Below are positions 57,515 through 64,000 of a DNA stretch of 64,000 nucleotides, piece by piece. The DNA is from Himantopus leucocephalus (lineage: Eukaryota > Chordata > Aves > Charadriiformes > Recurvirostridae). The stretch's first letter is position 1. Each line of letters begins with the position of its first letter. Made by a program: the position numbers and the translations under genes. Under the pieces are notes generated by a model, which was not told the origin of the DNA, ran no database searches, and saw nothing but the letters and a program-made list of their open reading frames with translations. Location: contig RSEF01000001.1 in the NCBI GenBank assembly GCA_003993805.1, positions 213,350,894 through 213,414,893 of the forward strand, read 5' to 3'.

Positions 57515-60500
57515 TTAGGTGGTTTGAATGTGACCTTTTCGCTTGAAAATCAATTGACAATAACAGAATCCCTAGGTGGAGTTTTCTTCCTCTGAGTATT
57601 AAACTTTCATACTGGTTTCATGGTTTCATTAGTAATCATTACTCCTTTTCCTCATAATGTAGTTTAGCTCAACATTTCATTTCACCGTACCAAAGTGAGC
57701 AAATGCTGTTGGGCAGCTAAGCCTTCCCATGCAGCATCAGTACCACCAACTGCCTTTTGGGGGATCAGGTAACTGAGAAGTGTTTACACAACAAATGGAC
57801 ATCAGAGCTATATATTATTTCCTAGTAAACAGAGACATAGCAGCCTCACAACACTACAAATTGGTTTCTTAATAGTAAATAAACCAGTCTCTCACTTTGT
57901 CACTCAGCAGTGGAATCGGATATTCCCTGCACTGCAACTCCGATAATATTGTTTATTATATACTCCCAGAGGCTGTTTCCACGCTGATCTAACAGGCATT
58001 AACATCAACCAATCTACTTGGTAAATAGCTCTGAGATGCTTTACTGCCCAGCTCCCTGGTACTCTGCTTACCCACTAACACCAGCCCCTTTTAACCTTCT
58101 ACTGGCAGAGGGAATAAGTCATGGAGTCTCTTTCCTAAAACAGAGAAGTGCTATTTTCATTTCATTTCTTTTGGAGCATAGTTTGATGCCCAGAAGTGGT
58201 GGTGGTGTTGGAAGCTCAGAGCTGGTGCATGAATAGGTCTAAACTGTGACAACTCTAATAAATGCAAAGGAGCTGCACTGACTTACACTGGCCAACGTGA
58301 AAGCCCAGAGCTCAGGGAACAACTTTCTCTGGTCTTCTCATTTCATGCTCTCCTTGCTAAGATCACACATGCAAAAATGAGGTTTGGCAGACCTTAGTTT
58401 GAATAATAGGGTTTGCAGTGTACGTCCTTGTTCCAGAATGTGTTTCCCAAGGCATTAGGGGACCGCAGCCCTCCAGCTCCCGCACATTAGCAGTGCTGGG
58501 TGGAAAAATGCTCTACATCATGGGACAAAGAGGGTATTGTGCCAAGGTGTCAATTCTGTTTAAGAGGAGGACAGAATCCTAATCTAAAGGCAGATGAAGG
58601 CTTATGGATAGAAGAAGGAGAGAAAATTTCATTATAGGGCTTGATGACTACACTGATACAGACACATCCCCTTTACAAGTGACGGAAAGAAACAAAGTGA
58701 GACCTCTTCGAGCTATTATAAAATGAATATTTGGAGTAAGAGAAAAGGGGAACTGTGGCCTCACTGAAACTTGAACTAAAACTGCAATTTGTGTGAAGAA
58801 ACATTTCTGTGGGGGCACAGATGAAAAGAGCCTTTGCCATTAATGCCAGAGCACATGTCCTGACCAGGACCCAGCTGTGATGGAAGAAGAGATTACCACC
58901 AGCATCATTCGCCTTGCTGGTAACTGTTGTTCCTGTAGTTCTGCTTTTGTGAAATAATTGCCTTTAAGCAAAAGTAACTGGGATAGGATAAACAGTGTTA
59001 CATCCATAATTGGTGCTATCATGAAGGAAATTGAAAAATGCCATGTAAACTGCTCAGGCGGGAGATGGGGACAGTAACATCCAGCTAGTGTGTGGCAATG
59101 TGCAGCTGAGGTAGCATCATCCATGGGCACCTTGTCTGCTCTTGGCTTTGAGAGTGGATGAAATTGGAAGTTTGCCTGGGCAATACTTACTCCATGGTGG
59201 AGGCTGGTGGAGGGGACAGCTGGCTGAAAACATGGAATATCCATGCTGTTTGGTCTCCTCACTTCTTCTTCCATGTTCTCTTTGTGCTTCTTTCCCTGCA
59301 CCCCTCCCTGATATAACCTCTCCTCTTCCTGCTTACCAAGAAATGTCTCTGTGCCTTGAAATCCTTAGATTAATCTTCTTTCTCTGCTCCTTCCTCTCTC
59401 TGAGTTTTTTTGCAAAGAAGGTAATGTCTTGTGTCTTCCCAAGATACCTAAATTTCCTTTGCTAAAAGGAGCTATTACAGGCAAGACTTTTGTTTTCTAA
59501 TTATTTCTAAGTTGTTTTTCAAAGCCAGGATGTAGCTTGAAAGGCCTCTGTAACAGCAGTGTACAAAGACAACCTCCGATAACTATTAACTGCATTAACT
59601 AACCTGACTGGAGAATCCAGGTATATTGCTTGGGGGAAAAAGGAGAAAAAGCGGGAAATCTGGTTTTATCTAAAGATGTCCTTTAATTAAATTAGGTTGT
59701 AGGTATGCCTTAGGCAGCACTTAATGTGCATACGCAAGTGCTACATATGGGGACTTAGTACCTCTAGATTTTTGGAAATTAGTTACTCGTGTTGCATTTG
59801 ACCAGGAAATTTTCACTCACGGTGTTTCTTGGTCACACCAATAGATGGCAATCCGTCTTCACGTCCCTTCGCTTCTTCAAAAGCAAACTAAAAGGTGAGG
59901 AGGAAAGGGAGAAAACAATTTTTCTCAAATGCTTTTTCCCTTTTATGTGTCAGAGTTTCAAAGCTAAATGTTCAAATGCCCTGGAAATGAGAAATTATCT
60001 GAAAACTAGTACACTGCATGCTACCACAGCACAAATTACCCCATGCTGTCCTGTCAGATTTAATCTGTCTGAATCGTTTTTGGAAGGGATGATATGGGAT
60101 TTAGTTACCATGTGAGCTAGTAAACTGAGATTAGCACTGTTCTTGATACTATTGCGTATTTTAATCTATGATTCAGTGTATTTCCTGAGTTCTACACTGT
60201 GAAATCTTCAATAGATATCAAAAAGTTTAAAAAAAAAGAAATCTTGAGTCATATAAAAGATCCCTGATCTTCCCATCTGATTCTACTCTGTGCTACAGTA
60301 CTGCAATTCAGGAATAACAGCAAAGAAAATATCTTGGTGTCAGATTAGCAGATGTGGTGCTAAAATTAAACCCTGGCTGTTTCACTTGTTCGCTCTGCAG
60401 CCATTGTGGGAGCACTTGCGGAGTTTGGAGCTACTTCTTGGTTTAGTGGCCTCAGTTTTGCTTAGAGCATCTGATTGCTGAATTAATTTAACCTTTTTAC

Positions 60501-63500
60501 TCCCTTTATTTACTCATATGCTACCACTACATGCACAGAGTCCATGGGCATATGAGATTTTTTTAGGAGATACTTCCTACAAAAACTAATTTCATTGCTG
60601 CCAATTTGCTTAAAAAATGAAAAATAAAACAAACAGGGTGCCTTTGCCCTGACTGTGTGGTTCTCTCCACCCAGGAGGAGCTGGGGCCAGCAAGTTCAGT
60701 TCATTTGGAAAATAATATTTATTTCAGCCACATTGTCTTGTTGATCCAGGGCGCTCCTTTTGTTCCCCCACACAAAGGATGAGACTTTATGTGGAAAGCC
60801 ACTAAACAGGGATAGCAGTTACTCATCTCTGGCCTGATAGCTCTTGCTGGGGCAGAGCTGCATGGGTTCCAGGAGGCAGGATCCTGGCTGGAAAAGCGGA
60901 GGCATGTCACGGGGAGCCACCCAGCCCTGCCACAGCTGGCCACAAAGACCTGGGGCTGCAGCAGCGCTCAACACCCGCTCCAACGCTGCCGCATGGGAAG
61001 GCTGCCAGGCCGAGCATCTGCCACGAGCTCTTCACGTGCCACCCTCTGGTTCATCCACAGCCCTTCTCCTGTCCTTCCCTTGGAGCACAGGTCTCCCCAT
61101 GACCTGCTTCCCTCCTGCAGCGTTTACACCAGGCTCTGGCTTTCTGAAGATGTGTGGGGGTCTCTCAGTCAGTCTGGCACCATCCAGACGCCCCAGGCTA
61201 TTTGGAAAGAAATTGGGCGCTTTGACACTACATACTTGTTTCTGTTGAAATCGTGGCATCCTGTAATTTATTCTGTCCTTCCTTTCACCAGCAACCGGAA
61301 TATTGCAAGTCAGTAAACAGGCTTTAATCTAGAGCCATTGTTAACTAGAGAATGCAGGTAGAGCTGAAAATAAATTGCATCTACTAGCAGCGCACAGCAT
61401 GAAACCAGAGGTTTCTTACTTGACCCTCCTCTTTACCAAAAGCAGTGCCTTGTATATAAAGAATAGCTATCTTATTTAAATTGCAAGTATTTGTTTTTCT
61501 GGGGTACTCATAGCTGATGAATAGAGCTGAGGCTGGAGAGGGTACTGTGGATGCTGTACAGCAAGCTAAAAGAAAATGAAGTTTCATTCACAATTTACCC
61601 ATTCTTCAGGTTTCAAAGTGTAAACACATTGTGCTTCCTGGGAATAAGATGGCCACGGGCCTTCAGGTACAGGAAACAGCATAAAGCGTTTTGCACCATT
61701 CTTTAACTTTCACAGCATTTCTGCTCTGAACGCATGCCGTCATTTGATGTAGACAGTTTGTGTATTGCATGCATGTCAGAGGTTAGGTGTTTTTCCAGCG
61801 GGACATCCATTTAATTCCAGAAGGAATATTATTCTGCCTCTTTGCATTTTATGAAGCTTTTCCCTTTAAGAAAAAAACTAAAAAAAAACAGAAAAACCCA
61901 CCAAAAAAGCCCAACCACGGTCAAGGATTATGTGAAGTGGGGAGAGAACACACAAAACCTGGCCGTCAGCTTCAGAGACGAGTCGCCATAATCCGAAGCC
62001 AATACCAGATGAACTGCTGAAGGGTTGCTGTTTAAGCCTTGATACCATTACCTCTCATCTTTGACCTGAAGGGATTGATTACCTACTTCTGGAGTATTAA
62101 TGAATTTGCTGAGCTTCTCTGCAGCAAAACTGTGGGCGTGAACTTTCTCTTGCCTGAAAGAATGGAGGAGAAAACTCTGAGCTTGTTTTCATGGCTCCAG
62201 TTTAATTGCTGATACAGGGGATTTTGTCATCTCTGCAATGAACGGCAGCAGAATCTACGAGTGTTACATTTCCTCATCAAAAAATGCACAGGAGAGAAAA
62301 GCAAGGAGGGAACGGGAAACAGGGCAAAATACACTAGCATTATTTTCCTGCTTTCAGAAATGCATTTGCTAGTACAGTTAATAAATATTAACAAGGCACA
62401 AGTCTCCGTGCAGCCCCCAGCCAGTTCCCCAGTAGATCCATAGCGCTCTGATCCGAGTGAAAGGGTTTCAGCTTCATTAATGGCAGCATTCTCCAGATAC
62501 ACACAAATTAATCAAGCATGTTATGAGAAGTTAATGGGTATAAAATTAATAGGGTATTTTTGCTACCTTTTGTAGATATTTCTGAATAAACTGGGATGGT
62601 TATTCCTGGAGCTATAGAACAAAGTCCAGAGACCGCTAAGTCAATAGTTGTCTTTTTATTCATGTTCAGTGAACTTTGGAGCAGGATCTGGTAGTATAAG
62701 CACAGCACAGAAATGTGGCCCTGGGTACAGCACCAGGCTTGACGTTACAAGACTCAGCTTTAAAGCCAGACTGCTCATCTGCTGCACCTTTACAGGTCAC
62801 TTCACCTGCGTGCCTCAGTTTCCCCCAGAAGCACCTCCTGTCTGCCTTCAGGGTGGGATTGACTCTTTCTAGCAGGGATTTGCTGAACCCCAGCTGTGAG
62901 GGGAATGCTGGCTTGCTGGGAGGCTGTCGGGGGTACTGTAACGCAATACGTCAGTCTCTGACTTGTAATCACAGGTTAGGAAATTCCTGGGCGGCAATCA
63001 AAACCCAGGGTGCGTTGCTGACATCCACATTCTCTGTTCTGTCTCACTGTGGAACTTTGGCATCTCCCCTGTTTTGGTTCTGGGTCCTTTCTGAGCGTCG
63101 ATTTTCAATCCTGCCAAACAAGGGCAAAAGGACTCAATACAAGCAGTTTTCAAAAGAAATGCAGAAAACCTCAGTTCATGCAACATTAAGTTTACTGTAT
63201 GACGGCTCTCTCAGTGTTGCTAGCTCAGCCATGCTGCGTGTCCTGTTTATTTCATAGCGTGCTTGAACATTTAACGGATGAGTTTGAAAAGGAAAAGCTA
63301 GCTTAAAGAATGTAACTTCACCCGTCATTTGGGGAAAGTTACCTTGTTAATTTTCTATTGTTCGGCATTTTGAGCTCTCGAGGAAAAGCATCAGGAGATT
63401 TATCCCTGCCAAAGGGTATGGCCTTTGGTGAACTGAGAAACACAGCATGAAGTTTCTGTCTTAAAGTGACTGTTGCATTGCTTGTTATATTTATGCAAAT

Positions 63501-64000
63501 GTCCTCTGGCATAGCGCGAGAAACCAGGAAGGTTCACATGCAAACTCAGGGGGATTATGTTGGTTCATTCCCTAAAGAAATACATACTCCCACACAAGCA
63601 CAGCTTTTGCCATAATGGAGGAGTGGGAAGAATCCTTGTATCGTATTGGAATGACTTACTATCAAATGGAAGCTGCATCTTCCACTGGCAGGGGCAATGG
63701 GGCCGTGATTGGTCCCAAAAGTGGAAACTGGAATTATTCTGGGTCATCGCTCCTATTGAAATGTCTCTGTTTAGCCAAGGATCGGTATGTGGGCACAGGA
63801 ATGACAGATAGTTGTATTAATTCTATCCTTATTCTGAGCTGAGACCACCAACATTAAAACGTCACAGCATTTTTTCTGTAGCATCTCCCCAGGCAGAGCT
63901 AAGTTTCTGTGCATCCCTTAAATGTAGGTTTCCATAATATAGCGTATAGTGATGTCTTTAACATGTTGCCTTGTCTCTGATTTTTCTGGGTTTATAGTAT

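Larger units (their letters stand above)
43848..64000. other. Intergenic region upstream of CHORDC1
   Basis: 20 kb with no exon, RNA gene or promoter that I can support. All open frames are short and lack family similarity, or lie in CR1 copies. Repeats found are listed separately. Long stretches (45404-47429, 50623-55057, 57515-64000) show nothing beyond short A- or T-runs, for example near 54140-54175 and 61868-61910. Confidence 0.65.

Noticed and set aside
62715..63257. 180-codon open frame in the intergenic region
   Set aside because: No domain, no splice context and no compositional sign of coding; it overlaps another frame of similar quality.
1..64000. CRISPR arrays, operons, prophage or other prokaryotic systems
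   Set aside because: The window is clearly vertebrate chromosomal DNA with spliced genes and CR1 LINEs; no regularly spaced repeats are present.
1..64000. tRNA, rRNA or snRNA genes
   Set aside because: No cloverleaf with A and B boxes or other conserved RNA gene sequence was noticed. A covariance-model scan was not possible, so a small RNA could be missed.

Overview
This is a vertebrate nuclear genome window, most likely from a bird. The evidence is split, conserved exons with GT/AG junctions, introns of moderate size, CR1 LINE fragments ending in the typical ATTCTATG-type tail, and a low overall repeat load. It is a draft assembly: three 100-N gaps (14146-14245, 26583-26682, 43748-43847) and thirteen isolated single Ns, eleven of them sitting between near-identical flanking copies.

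Positions 1-26582, + strand: fifteen exons (2 to 16 of the usual 19) of NAALAD2, a glutamate carboxypeptidase II-family zinc peptidase. The 591 codons form one open, in-phase frame and keep all five zinc ligands and the catalytic glutamate. Exon 1 (cytoplasmic tail and membrane anchor) lies upstream of the window. Exons 17-19 were not found and probably fall in or beyond the gap at 26583. The introns hold an eroded CR1 reverse-transcriptase fragment (about 3110-3720), an older CR1/L3-like repeat, and several duplicated contig ends.

Positions 26683-36278: no recognisable exon. This stretch has GC-rich patches (a 22-CpG cluster at 28484-28662 and a smaller one near 31915-31990), a GAG microsatellite, and, at its right end, the 3' untranslated region of the next gene.

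Positions 36279-43376, - strand: nine exons (3 to 11 of 11) of CHORDC1 (morgana/CHP-1), an HSP90 co-chaperone with two zinc-binding CHORD domains and a CS domain. They encode 293 residues to a clear stop codon. The first two exons, about 38 residues, are missing at the 43748 gap. NAALAD2 and CHORDC1 converge tail to tail, as they do in human 11q14.3.

Positions 43848-64000: intergenic sequence with no exon I can support. It holds CR1 3' ends at 44936-45403 (+), 49310-49500 (+) and 57105-57514 (-), a probable fossil hAT DNA transposon with an 8-bp target duplication at 47430-47636, and a long polypyrimidine tract at 50487-50622.

The two genes do not form a functional unit: one is a cell-surface peptidase, the other a cytosolic chaperone partner. 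I found no new biological system here. The points most worth checking are the missing gene ends at the gaps, the duplicated flanks around single Ns, the isolated CpG cluster between the two genes, and the hAT fossil.
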